From Pseudomonas sp. UBA4194 (lineage in GTDB: Bacteria > Pseudomonadota > Gammaproteobacteria > Pseudomonadales > Pseudomonadaceae), in NCBI RefSeq assembly GCF_002379585.1, contig NZ_DFUE01000036.1, positions 1 to 50,334 of the forward strand: DNA of 50,334 nt, in the 5' to 3' direction. The notes beneath the pieces were generated by a model. The model had not been told where the DNA came from. It saw only the letters and a list, made by a program, of their open reading frames with translations, and did no database searches. Made by a program: the position numbers and the translations under genes. Numbering within the stretch: the first letter of the stretch is position 1; each line of letters begins with the position of its first letter. Positions 32,910 through 41,700 of the stretch are shown one piece after another.

Positions 32910-33215
32910 ATGAACCTCGAAACCCTTACCCAACGCCTGCATCAGATCCGTGACAACAACGACTGGCGGCGCTTTCACAGCCCCAAGAACCTGGCCATGG
33001 CAGCCAGCGTGGAAATGTCCGAACTGCTGGAAATCTTCCAGTGGCTGACCGAGGACCAATCGCGCCAGCTGTCCCCGGAACAACTCGAGCATGCCGGACA
33101 GGAAGTCGGCGATGTCGTGCTCTATCTGTTGCTGTTGTGCAGCGAACTGGGCCTGGACATGGAACAGGTGGTGCGCGCCAAGCTGGCGGACAGCGAACGG
33201 CGCTTCGCTCGATGA
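32910..33215 (+). CDS. MazG-like nucleotide pyrophosphohydrolase
   Basis: This is a 101-residue all-alpha NTP pyrophosphohydrolase of the MazG/RS21-C6 type. The metal-binding acidic helices are visible: EMSELLEIFQWL (ExxxE) and EVGDVVLYLLLL (ExxD). Such small proteins clean the dNTP pool of non-canonical nucleotides. Its stop overlaps the next gene's start (ATGA), so the pair is co-translated. Confidence 0.88.
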   Translation: MNLETLTQRLHQIRDNNDWRRFHSPKNLAMAASVEMSELLEIFQWLTEDQSRQLSPEQLEHAGQEVGDVVLYLLLLCSELGLDMEQVVRAKLADSERRFAR

Positions 33216-33961
33216 GCGACCGTCATTTCGACGAATTGGCCACGCGCTTCGCCGAGAAAATCTATGGCGGCGCCAAAGGCGCGATTCGCCTGGCCGTGTT
33301 GCAGACAGACCTGCTCGAGGCGTTGCCCGCACGCTCTCTGCGTGTACTGGACATCGGTGGTGGCCTGGGGCACATGGCGTTGTGGCTGGCCGAGCAAGGC
33401 CATCAAGTGACCCTGACCGAACCGGCCGCGCCCATGCTCGAAGGTGCCCGGGAACGCTTCGCCGCCGCCGGCCAGAGCGCCACCTTCATTCAAGCGCCCT
33501 GGCAGGATCTGCCGGCGCAACTGAGCGAGCCTTTCGATCTGGTGATCTGCCATGCGGTGCTCGAATGGCTGGCCGAACCCTACGCCATTCTGCCCGCCCT
33601 GCATCGACTGACCCGTCCAGGCGGATGGTTGTCGCTGGCCTTCTACAACCGAGACGCGCTGGTGTACCGCAACCTGCTCAAAGGCCATTTCCGCAAGCTG
33701 CGCAGCAATGAGCTGGCGGGCGAAAAACAAAGCCTGACCCCACAAACGCCCCTGGACCCGCGCGAACTCGCGGCGCAACTTGACGGCGCCTGGAGTGTCG
33801 AAAGCCAAAGCGGCGTCAGAGTGTTTCACGACTACATGCCAGTGGATTTCCAGAAACGCGCCGATGTCGCGGCGCTGGTGGAAATGGAGCTGGCCCATCG
33901 ACGTCATCCGGCGTTCGCCGGCCTGGGCCGTTACCTGCACTGGGTGTGTCGGCCGGTATGA
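33212..33961 (+). CDS. cmoM: SAM-dependent methyltransferase, CmoM-like
   Basis: This is a 249-residue class I methyltransferase. Motif I is VLDIGGGLGHMALWLAEQGH, followed by TLTEPAAPML and the acidic segment LVICHAVLEWL. Sequence style (FAEKIYGGAKGAIRLAVLQT at the N-terminus, and VYRNLLKGHFRKL) matches CmoM (formerly SmtA), which methylates 5-carboxymethoxyuridine in the tRNA wobble position. It overlaps the MazG-like gene by 4 bp. The assignment is from pattern recall. Confidence 0.85.
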   Translation: MSDRHFDELATRFAEKIYGGAKGAIRLAVLQTDLLEALPARSLRVLDIGGGLGHMALWLAEQGHQVTLTEPAAPMLEGARERFAAAGQSATFIQAPWQDLPAQLSEPFDLVICHAVLEWLAEPYAILPALHRLTRPGGWLSLAFYNRDALVYRNLLKGHFRKLRSNELAGEKQSLTPQTPLDPRELAAQLDGAWSVESQSGVRVFHDYMPVDFQKRADVAALVEMELAHRRHPAFAGLGRYLHWVCRPV

Positions 33962-33983
33962 CCGGTCACTTTGGGAGACTGTC

Positions 33984-34604
33984 ATGCGTTGCCTAGCGTT
34001 GTGCCTTGCCTGCCTGGGACTGGTCGCCTGCCAGAGCCCCAATCCGTATGTCGCCAGCTCCAAGCCCTTGCCGCCCGCCCCGGCACAGGCGGCCAGCACG
34101 TTCGATGCCAGTGCCTACCCCGCGCCGCCGCGCGATTACGGGCGCTACCGCAACTGGGGCTGGGTCAACGGGCAACTGCCCGCCGGCACCAGTTGGGCGG
34201 ATTCGGCGCAGATTGCCGAAGCGGTGAGCAATGGCCTGGACCAACGGGGTCTGCGGCCACTTCGCGGCGCCGGTGCGGCGGATTTGCGTGTGGCTGCGGA
34301 CCTGCGCCTGGAGACCCGCCTGCGCCAGGAGCGCGATGACTACGGATACGGCGGCGGCTATGGTGGCTACAACCGCGGTTACGGACCTTACGACCGCTAC
34401 GGTGGGGTGTACGGCAGCTATCCGGTGGTGCGGACCTATCAGGTTCAGGTGATGGTAGTGCGCATCAGTTTGTTCGACGGCAGTAGCGGCCAACCGGTGT
34501 GGAGCGCGAGTGCCGAAACCAGCAGCCAGGGCAGTCTGAGCGATCGTAACGATGCGTTACGCAGCGCTGTGGAAAAGGCTCTGACGGCCTATCCTCCGTC
34601 TTGA
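33984..34604 (+). CDS. DUF4136 lipoprotein (first of a tandem pair)
   Basis: This 206-residue envelope lipoprotein has the lipobox LGLVAC, with Cys16 as the lipidation site. The DUF4136 core begins near DYGRYRNWGWV and ends with SDRNDALRSAVEKALTAYPP. Unlike its neighbour it carries a glycine/tyrosine-rich insert (about residues 118-142, YGGGYGGYNRGYG). The function of the family is unknown. It is followed by a paralog 18 bp downstream. Confidence 0.87.
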   Translation: MRCLALCLACLGLVACQSPNPYVASSKPLPPAPAQAASTFDASAYPAPPRDYGRYRNWGWVNGQLPAGTSWADSAQIAEAVSNGLDQRGLRPLRGAGAADLRVAADLRLETRLRQERDDYGYGGGYGGYNRGYGPYDRYGGVYGSYPVVRTYQVQVMVVRISLFDGSSGQPVWSASAETSSQGSLSDRNDALRSAVEKALTAYPPS

Positions 34605-34622
34605 CTCCAAGGAGAAGACATC

Positions 34623-35186
34623 ATGTTGCGTCGCCTTGCCTTACTGCCTGTGTTCGTACTGCTCAGCGCTTGCCAGAACCCGCAGATCAACCACGACTTC
34701 GATGCCAGCCGCGACTTCGGGGCCTACCGCAGTTGGGCATGGAAAGAGCCTGGCGTGCAGTACCGTCCTGATGACCCGCGGATCAAGAGCGATCTGACTG
34801 ACCAGCGTATTCGCCAGGCCGTCAGCGGCCAACTCGACCAGCGCGGGTTGCGCCCCACAGCTGCGGGGGGCCGGGCTGACGTGCAGCTGCAGGCCTATCT
34901 GATCATCGATAACCGTCAGCAGCAGGTCACCACCAATTACGGCGGTGGTTGGGGCGGCGGCTACTGGGGGCCTTACTGGGCCAGCCCGATGATGAATGAA
35001 ACGCGCAGCGTGGATTATCAGGTCGCCACTCTGCAGCTGGACATGGTCGACGGCCGTGACGGCAAGCTGGTATGGCGCGGCAGCACCGAACAGGTGGTGA
35101 ACGACAACGCGGTGTCGCCCACTGATCGCAACGCGGCGATCCAGAAAGCCGTGGCCAAGATCCTTTCGACGTATCCGCCTCGCTGA
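34623..35186 (+). CDS. DUF4136 lipoprotein (second of a tandem pair)
   Basis: This 187-residue lipoprotein has the lipobox LLSAC (Cys17). The N-terminal NHDFDASRDFGAYRSWAWKE is the classic DUF4136 start and the end (SPTDRNAAIQKAVAKILSTYPP) is almost the same as in the first copy, so the two arose by duplication. Its middle has a short glycine/tryptophan-rich segment (GGGWGGGYWGPYW). AAGGAG precedes the start. Its role is unknown; the outer membrane is the likely site. Confidence 0.88.
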   Translation: MLRRLALLPVFVLLSACQNPQINHDFDASRDFGAYRSWAWKEPGVQYRPDDPRIKSDLTDQRIRQAVSGQLDQRGLRPTAAGGRADVQLQAYLIIDNRQQQVTTNYGGGWGGGYWGPYWASPMMNETRSVDYQVATLQLDMVDGRDGKLVWRGSTEQVVNDNAVSPTDRNAAIQKAVAKILSTYPPR

Positions 35187-35310
35187 GGCCCACTGCCCAT
35201 CGGAAAAAAAAGTTTTGCACGCGGCTCATGAACGCGCGCGGTGCGTCTAATCTGAAGCCAGAAGGTCTGTTTCAGAAGTGAGTCACCGCCGTACGCAAGT
35301 GAGTGCCGCC

Positions 35311-35781
35311 ATGCCTAGCCTAGTATTGCTTCTCTGGTTCACCCTCTGCGCCGAGCAGGATATTCGTCAGCGCAGGATTGCCGACACACTCACCCTTGGC
35401 GCGGGCTCCCTGGCGCTGGTTTGCCTGTTCACCACGGGGCATACGTGGATCGGCTCGAGCATGGTGCAGGCGGCAGCAGCGCTGGCCCTGAGCATGGCAC
35501 TCACCCTCCCCGGCTATCTGAGTGGCCGCCTGGGCCGGGGTGAAGTGCAACTGCTGTGGGCATTGGCGCTGGCGTCGGACAGTAATCATCTGGTCGGCAC
35601 GTTGATCGGCGGGGTGCTGGCCATTGTGGTGTGGGTATTCGTGGGGCCAATGCTGTGGTACCGGCTGACCATTCGCTACCGGCGCAAGGTGGCCTATCTG
35701 GACCCTGAGTCGCCGACGCCGCTGCCGTTGACGCCGTTCTTGCTGGTGGGGTTTGTGTTGACGTTGTTCTGGTTGAGTTGA
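35311..35781 (+). CDS. Prepilin peptidase (A24)-like membrane protein with altered catalytic motif
   Basis: This 156-residue protein resembles the C-terminal catalytic part of type IV prepilin peptidases (TadV/CpaA size) with about 4-5 membrane segments. The first aspartate is present (Asp17 in EQDIRQRRIADTLTL). The second motif, normally GxGD, reads GRGE (Gly75-Glu78), so the second catalytic aspartate is replaced by glutamate and activity is doubtful. The ATG at 35311 was preferred over the GTG at 35278. No pilus genes are nearby. It may be a decayed or repurposed enzyme. Confidence 0.75.
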   Translation: MPSLVLLLWFTLCAEQDIRQRRIADTLTLGAGSLALVCLFTTGHTWIGSSMVQAAAALALSMALTLPGYLSGRLGRGEVQLLWALALASDSNHLVGTLIGGVLAIVVWVFVGPMLWYRLTIRYRRKVAYLDPESPTPLPLTPFLLVGFVLTLFWLS

Positions 35782-35829
35782 GATGGGTTTCATGGGTGGG
35801 ATTTGTGGTGAAGGGTCCCCTCGCCCCGA

Positions 35830-35850
35830 CCCTCTCCCTGGGGGAGAGGG
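35830..35850. terminator. Hairpin between convergent genes, likely bidirectional terminator
   Basis: A perfect 9-bp stem CCCTCTCCC/GGGAGAGGG (35830-35838 and 35842-35850) has a TGG loop. It lies between the A24-like gene and pbpC, which converge. It has no T-run. It belongs to the same repeat family as 17543-17671. Confidence 0.5.
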
Positions 35851-35864
35851 GCCAGAAGCACAGC

Positions 35865-38231
35865 CTAGTCCACCACCGAGAATTCAACCCTCGCCGTCTG
35901 TCCTGCCTCATCCAGTACGCTCACCTCATACCTGCCGGCCCGTTCGAACGCTGCGTTCAAGCCTGCCTCGCCCTCCGCGGCCCCGAACGGCTCGCCGTTG
36001 ACGAACCACCAACGCTTTCCCTGTCCGCCCAACGCCGACAAGCTGATGCGCAGCCCTCCGGCACTGGCCGCAGGACGGCGCAAGCGATCGCCTGTACGCA
36101 CGCCCACGATCGACAGCGGTGCCATGGCTGGCAGGGGCGGTGGCGGGCAATCCGGATCGGCGCCTGGTAGGCGTGCCTCGCGGCGCTCGGCCTTGGGTAG
36201 CCAAGGCTCCAGGGCCGCCGGCCACAAGGCGATCGCCTGCGCGCGGGCGCCCGGGCAGGCCGCATTCACGCGCAGGCCTTGCGGGGACACCCACAGACTT
36301 TCCTGCAGCCCGGTGCCCAAGGGCTGATCCAGCGCCAACAAGGTGGGCGGGGTGGTGTTATCCAAGGTCCATGCAAACCGCTGCCGACGGCAGTTGGGAT
36401 CGGCACGGTCCAGCGGTTGGCCCATGGGCCAGCAGATGGCGGCCACGCCGACACTGGCGGGTACCGCTTGCACCGGCGCCGTGATGCCGCGCTGGGCATC
36501 ACGATTGCCGAGCACGTCGTGCACCTGAAACATCAGCGGTGCTGCCGATGCCAGGCCGAATTGGCCGGGTACCGGCGTACCGTCCGGGCGGCCTATCCAG
36601 ACACCTATCAAATAGCGCGGGCCGACGCCGATCGACCAGGCATCGCGAAAGCCATAACTGGTGCCGGTTTTCCACGCCAGCGCCGGGCGCAGTACCAGCT
36701 CGGCATGGGGGTCCTGATCTGGCCGCGCCTGGCCACTGAGGATGCGCCTGACAATCCAGGCAGCCCCGGAGGACATCATCGGCCGCTCGCGCAGCACATC
36801 CTGAGGCTGCCAGCGCAAGGTGGCGCTGCTGCCCTGGCGAGCGAAGGCGCTGTACCCTCCCACCAGATCCTCCAGCCGACTGCCGACGCCGCCCAGGATC
36901 ATCGCCAGATTGGGCTCGGCCGCCACCGGCCAGCTCAGGTTCAGCCCGCCATTGCGCAACTGTGCCGCGAAGCGTTTGGGCCCCAGGGCCTCGAGCAACT
37001 GCACCGCCGGCAGGTTGAGCGACAACGACAAGGCCGAGCTGGCTGCCACGGGCCCGCTGAAGCCTGCGGAGAAATTACCCGGCCGATAATCGCCATAACG
37101 GCGTGGGACATCCTGCAGCAGGGACTCGGAATGAATGAGCCCGGCGTCCATGGCCATGCCGTACAGGAACGGTTTGAGCGTGGAGCCCGGCGATCTCACT
37201 GCACTGACCATGTCTACATGCCCGAAGCGACGTTCATCGGCGATATCCACCGAGCCCAGGTAGGCCCGCACCGCCATGGTGTGCGCATCCACCACCAGGA
37301 TCGCGGCAGAGGTACGTTCCGGCAAGCGGCTGCGCCAACCCAGCAGAAGGTCTTCGAGACGACGTTGCAGGCCGGCATCGATCAGGGTGTAGATAACGGC
37401 TGGGCCATGGCTATGGTTCAGTCGGCGAGCCAGCAGTGGTGCCAGCGATGGTTCTTGCCGTGGCGCCAACAGCAATGGCTCCTGCTGCGCCTCGCGAACC
37501 TGCTGCGCGGGCCATGCGGTGTCATCGGCCAGACGCTGCAGGACCTTGTCCCGAGCCGCCTGAGCCTGCAGCGGATGCCGGTCGGGCCGCAGCCGGCTGG
37601 GCGCCTGGGGCAACACGGCGAGCAATGCGGCTTCGCTGCGAGTGAGCTGGGCGGGGGATTTCCCCAGATACGCCCAGCTGGCGGCGGCCACGCCCTGCAA
37701 GGTGCCGCCGAAGGGTGCACGGTTCAAGTACAGCTCCAGAATTTCCTGCTTGCTCAGGTGCCACTCAAGTTGGGCCGTGCGCCCCAACTGGTGCAATTTG
37801 CCGAGCAGCGTCCGTGAGTGCGGATCGAGCAGGCGCGCCACCTGCATGGACAGGGTGCTGCCACCCGACACCACCCGCCCGCCACTGAGGTTGAGCCAGG
37901 CTGCCCGCGCCAACGCCAGGGGGTTCACCCCTGGATGCTGATAGAACCAGCGGTCTTCGTAGGTAAGCAAGGCTTCAAGGTAATAGGGCGAAACCTGATC
38001 CCGCCGTATGGGGTAGCGCCACACGCCGTCGGCATCGGCAAAACGCCACAACGGCGTGCCGTCTTCGGCGAGGACCACGCGGGCCAGGTCGTCCTGCGGC
38101 AGCGGCAACGGCCAGAGACGGTCAGCCAGCCACAGCAAGGCGAGCAGCACGGTAATCGAGAGCAACAGCCGGCGGCCGACAGTGGCCAGTCGGCGGGCGC
38201 GATCACCCGCGCGGAGTACGCGTGAAATCAT
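35865..38231 (-). CDS. pbpC: Penicillin-binding protein 1C
   Basis: This is a 788-residue bifunctional peptidoglycan synthase anchored by one N-terminal membrane helix (about 21-38). The glycosyltransferase family 51 domain has the catalytic Glu92 in TYEDRWFYQHPGVN. The transpeptidase domain has Ser350 and Lys353 (SPGSTLKPF), the SLN motif and Lys521 in KTGTSYGF. A C-terminal BiPBP_C domain of about 90 residues completes it. The ATG at 38231 was used; a GTG at 38237 is possible. In many bacteria pbpC sits next to an alpha-2-macroglobulin gene, as here. Confidence 0.94.
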   Translation of the reverse strand: MISRVLRAGDRARRLATVGRRLLLSITVLLALLWLADRLWPLPLPQDDLARVVLAEDGTPLWRFADADGVWRYPIRRDQVSPYYLEALLTYEDRWFYQHPGVNPLALARAAWLNLSGGRVVSGGSTLSMQVARLLDPHSRTLLGKLHQLGRTAQLEWHLSKQEILELYLNRAPFGGTLQGVAAASWAYLGKSPAQLTRSEAALLAVLPQAPSRLRPDRHPLQAQAARDKVLQRLADDTAWPAQQVREAQQEPLLLAPRQEPSLAPLLARRLNHSHGPAVIYTLIDAGLQRRLEDLLLGWRSRLPERTSAAILVVDAHTMAVRAYLGSVDIADERRFGHVDMVSAVRSPGSTLKPFLYGMAMDAGLIHSESLLQDVPRRYGDYRPGNFSAGFSGPVAASSALSLSLNLPAVQLLEALGPKRFAAQLRNGGLNLSWPVAAEPNLAMILGGVGSRLEDLVGGYSAFARQGSSATLRWQPQDVLRERPMMSSGAAWIVRRILSGQARPDQDPHAELVLRPALAWKTGTSYGFRDAWSIGVGPRYLIGVWIGRPDGTPVPGQFGLASAAPLMFQVHDVLGNRDAQRGITAPVQAVPASVGVAAICWPMGQPLDRADPNCRRQRFAWTLDNTTPPTLLALDQPLGTGLQESLWVSPQGLRVNAACPGARAQAIALWPAALEPWLPKAERREARLPGADPDCPPPPLPAMAPLSIVGVRTGDRLRRPAASAGGLRISLSALGGQGKRWWFVNGEPFGAAEGEAGLNAAFERAGRYEVSVLDEAGQTARVEFSVVD

Positions 38232-38332
38232 GCGCACTCACCTTTATGGTCTAGCCGGGAACTTGGCCCCACGGAGCATGGCCAAAGGCTGCAACATGGC
38301 ACGAATGCCACTAACCGAATCGGGATGCGACT

Positions 38333-38626
38333 ATGCATGTAGAAGGCTTTTTCGAGTGGCTGGGCCAGGCGCTTGGGGCAATCATCCGTTGGGTGGTCGA
38401 TAGCCTGAGCTGGTTGTTCAGTCTGCTCGGCAACGCGGGCGGCAACTTCGTCGAGGGCATGTCACGCACCCTGGGCATGGACACCAACGTCGTCACCATC
38501 GGCGCATTGATCGTCGGTTTGCTGTTTCTGTTTTCGGCGGTGCGGGCGTTCATGCGCGCGTCGATCATCATGGGCGTCATCTGGGCCCTGCTGGGCTTGT
38601 GGTTGTTGAGCTGGATCATCCACTGA
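38333..38626 (+). CDS. Small two-helix membrane protein between pbpC and the alpha-2-macroglobulin gene
   Basis: This is a 97-residue protein with at least two membrane segments: residues about 55-70 (TIGALIVGLLFLFSAVRAFM) and 76-96 (SIIMGVIWALLGLWLLSWII). The N-terminal part, FFEWLGQALGAIIRWVVDSL, is amphipathic. The start at 38333 has GGGA about 9 bases upstream. It is transcribed opposite to pbpC and the macroglobulin gene, splitting what is often an operon. A terminator-like hairpin follows. I do not recognise a named family. Confidence 0.75.
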   Translation: MHVEGFFEWLGQALGAIIRWVVDSLSWLFSLLGNAGGNFVEGMSRTLGMDTNVVTIGALIVGLLFLFSAVRAFMRASIIMGVIWALLGLWLLSWIIH

Positions 38627-38653
38627 TAGGGCTGTGTGCGCCGCGGCCTTGGG

Positions 38654-38677
38654 ATGCCTCGGTATTGCGAGGCATTT
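38654..38677 (+). terminator. Hairpin after the small membrane protein gene
   Basis: ATGCCTCG (38654-38661) pairs with CGAGGCAT (38668-38675) across a 6-nt loop, then TTT follows. It is a moderate rho-independent terminator 27 bp past the stop codon. Confidence 0.5.
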
Positions 38678-38680
38678 CAA

Positions 38681-38706
38681 GGACGCGGCTTACGCCGCTG
38701 CTACGG
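38681..38706. repeat. REP element overlapping the alpha-2-macroglobulin stop codon
   Basis: GACGCGGCTTACGCCGCTGC followed by TACGGG is the same family as the 14809-15021 repeats. The TAG stop codon of the macroglobulin gene (38701-38703) lies inside its TAC-containing end. Confidence 0.75.
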
Positions 38707-41700
38707 GGTGATGGTGAGGTTGGGGGGGGTTGTGCCGACGGCCTGCCAGCCAGGTCGGTACATTGACTCCACCTGCGGCGGTGGCACCTTGTAGGTGCCC
38801 GGCGTCACGGCGCGGGCCAGGTACAGCAGGTGCGTGCTGCCATAACCCTCGAGCTTGAGCGCCGCCACGTAGCGATCATCGCGAAACTCCTGATGCTGCA
38901 CGCTGGCATTCTGCATCGACTCGCGCCACTGCTTGACGCTGCTGCTGGCGTTGTCCAGGCTCGCCGCGCTTTGTGCCAGGTTCTGGTTTTCGATTTCCAG
39001 CCCCGCCGGCAGCAGATCGACCACCAACGCGTCCGGCACCCTTTGCTTGGCACCCACCACCAGATGCACCAGCACCAGTTCGCCGCTTTTCAGGCTGTCC
39101 AGCTTCAGGGGTTCACCCTTGAGGCTCAGGTAATCGCGCCGGATCGACAGATTGTCGCCGCCTGCCGCAGGCGGCTGGGCGGGATAACCGGACAGGGTCA
39201 ACTGCTGGTACAGCGGTTGCGCAGCGCTGCTGGTCACCGTGAGTGACTCCGCCAGCGCGGCGTCCGCCAGCTTCAGTGCCGGTTGGGTATCGCTGAGCTC
39301 GTGGCTCAGGCCGGCGCTTTGCAGGTGAGCGGTCCAGGGTTGCTGAGGCTGCGCCAGCGCCGTGCGGCCTGCCATATACAGGGCGTTTCGCTCCTGCGTC
39401 GACAACCAGCCAGTGCCTGCGAGCAAATCGGACAAGGTGAACAGGCGCGCTTGCAGGGTGCCTTTGCCCAAGTCATTTTCCTCCAGCAAGGCCAGTATCA
39501 GTGCCTGATCACGCAGCGGGCTGCCGTAGTCGCCGAGCCATTGCTGGTCGGTGCGGCCGGCAGCCAGGCCAGCCTGCAAGGCCTGATCGGCACGAGGCTG
39601 GTCACCCATTTTCTGCAGCGCGATGGCCAGCTGTACCAGCGGCAATCCGGAGCGAGCATCACTGCGCCGTTCGAAGACACTGCGCAACGCGCCCAGAGGT
39701 GCCTGCTGACTGCGCGCCAGCACCAGACCCGCATAGGCCTGCACGGCGAAGCGGGTGTGGTCGAGGTTGTCGCTGTAGTCGGCTTCGATCAGATTACGTT
39801 CCTGCAGGTACCGCAGCAGCCGCTCGCTGGCTTTCTTCAGGGCTTCGGGCGGCACGGCGTAGCCCTGGTCGCGGGCGCGCATCAGGAAGTCAGTCACGTA
39901 GGCAGTCAGCCAGTACTCTTCCTCGCCATCTGCGCCCCACAAGCCGAAGCTGCCGTTGTAGCGCTGCATGCCCAGCAGCCGCTCGATGCCAATCTCGACC
40001 TTGCGCGTGCGCTCGGCATCGGTGTCGCTTTCCACACCCAGCTTCTTCAGGGTGGCGGCATCGGAATACAGCGAGGGGTACAGGCCGCTGACGGTCTGCT
40101 CCAGGCAACCATAGGGGTAAGCCCTGAGTGCGCGAATCTGTTCACCGATGTTCAGCGGTGGCCGACTCGACAGGCTCAGCAGCGCTTCGCGGCCGGCGGG
40201 TTCGAAAGGTGATAGAGAACCGGCGGGAAGGGTCCAGGGTTGGTCCGTGAGCACGGTTCGCAGATGCTTGACCAGCGCCGGGTAGGCCGGTCGTACGCCG
40301 AGAGTCCAGTCACGGGCCATCGGCGGCAGGCTTTCACCGGGCAGGTCGAGGCCGTCGATGTGCGCCTTGAGGTGGCCCTGCCCCAAACCACCCGTGGCAC
40401 GCACGGGAATGTACAAGGTCTGGCGCTGCCCCTTGGCCAACTGCAGCTGCTGCTGGGGGGTTCCCGGCAGCATCAGCGGGCCTTCTGCGCTCATATGCAC
40501 GGTGAGATGCTGGGTGTGATCGGTCAGGTTGGTGACATCCAGCGCCACTCGGGTTTCATCGCCACCGGCCAGAAACCGTGGCGCCGACAATTCGGCCACA
40601 AGCGGTGCCGCCACCACGGTACTGGCCTCGGCCATGCCGTAGCGCTCATCGGTCCAGGCCTGGGCCATCAGCCGCAGTTCGCCATTGAAGTCCGGGATGT
40701 CGAGGCTCAACTCGCCTTCGCCCTGTTCGTTCAACGTTACCGGCGCACTTTGCAGTGCGACGATGGTGACATTGGTCTGCGGACGCTTGCCGCCCTTGGC
40801 CAGGTCCGCCGCATCGCCACCAAACGCCAGGCTGGCCAGCCGGCCCTGCCCCGCTTCGATCAACTGACCATAGACATCCAACTGGTCGGCACCGTATGCC
40901 TTGCGACCGAACAGTGCGGCGAAGGGATCGGGCGTGGCGTACTGGGTGATATTGAGGATGCCGACGTCCACCGCCGCTACCAACACGCGAGCCTGGGTCG
41001 GCACGCTACCGTCGCTGTTGCGGGCCTGCACCTTGACCTTCAGGGGTTGGCGCGGACGCACTTTCTGCGGCGCATCGAGGGTCAGCGCCAACTGGCGCGG
41101 CGCGCGATCCAACGGCAGGTGCAGCAGCCCCACCGCGCGCTTGGGCGTGACATTGGCTTTGCGCTCGCCGGGACGCACCACCTGTGCGCTGATATAGAGA
41201 TCGTGACGGGCCCATTTCGGATCGATCCTGATGTCGAAGGCCTTGCCCTCGGCGGGCACATCGATCTCCTGCCACCACAGCGGACCCTCGGCCGACTCGA
41301 CCAATAGATAGCCATTGCCGGCAGCTGGCGGAGTCACCGTCACCCTGGCGGTGTCGCCGTCGGCATAGGCAGGCTTGTCCAGCGCCAGCTTGACCTGGTC
41401 TGGCCGCACTGCGCCGCCCTCGGTATTGTCCTGCCAGCTGTACCCGGCCCAGAAGCGCAGACTGCTGACCAGGCCAGTCGCCGGATCTTCGAGTTCTACA
41501 CGGTAGGGACCCCACTCAACAGGAAAACTGACCTTGGCAGTGCCGCCCGCCTCGACCTTCAACGTCTCTTCGCTGAGGTTCAGGTACTTCTCGTTGTAGT
41601 TGTAGCTCCAGCCGTCGCTTTCCGAGTAGTTCCAGTAGTAGTCGCGGCGCTCGCGGACCAGCCGTACCTTGAGGTTGTCAGCGGCCAGCTTGTTGCCCTG

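Noticed and set aside
36279..37817. A 512-codon plus-strand open frame over pbpC
   Set aside because: Antisense to conserved catalytic motifs of PBP1C and not similar to any known family.
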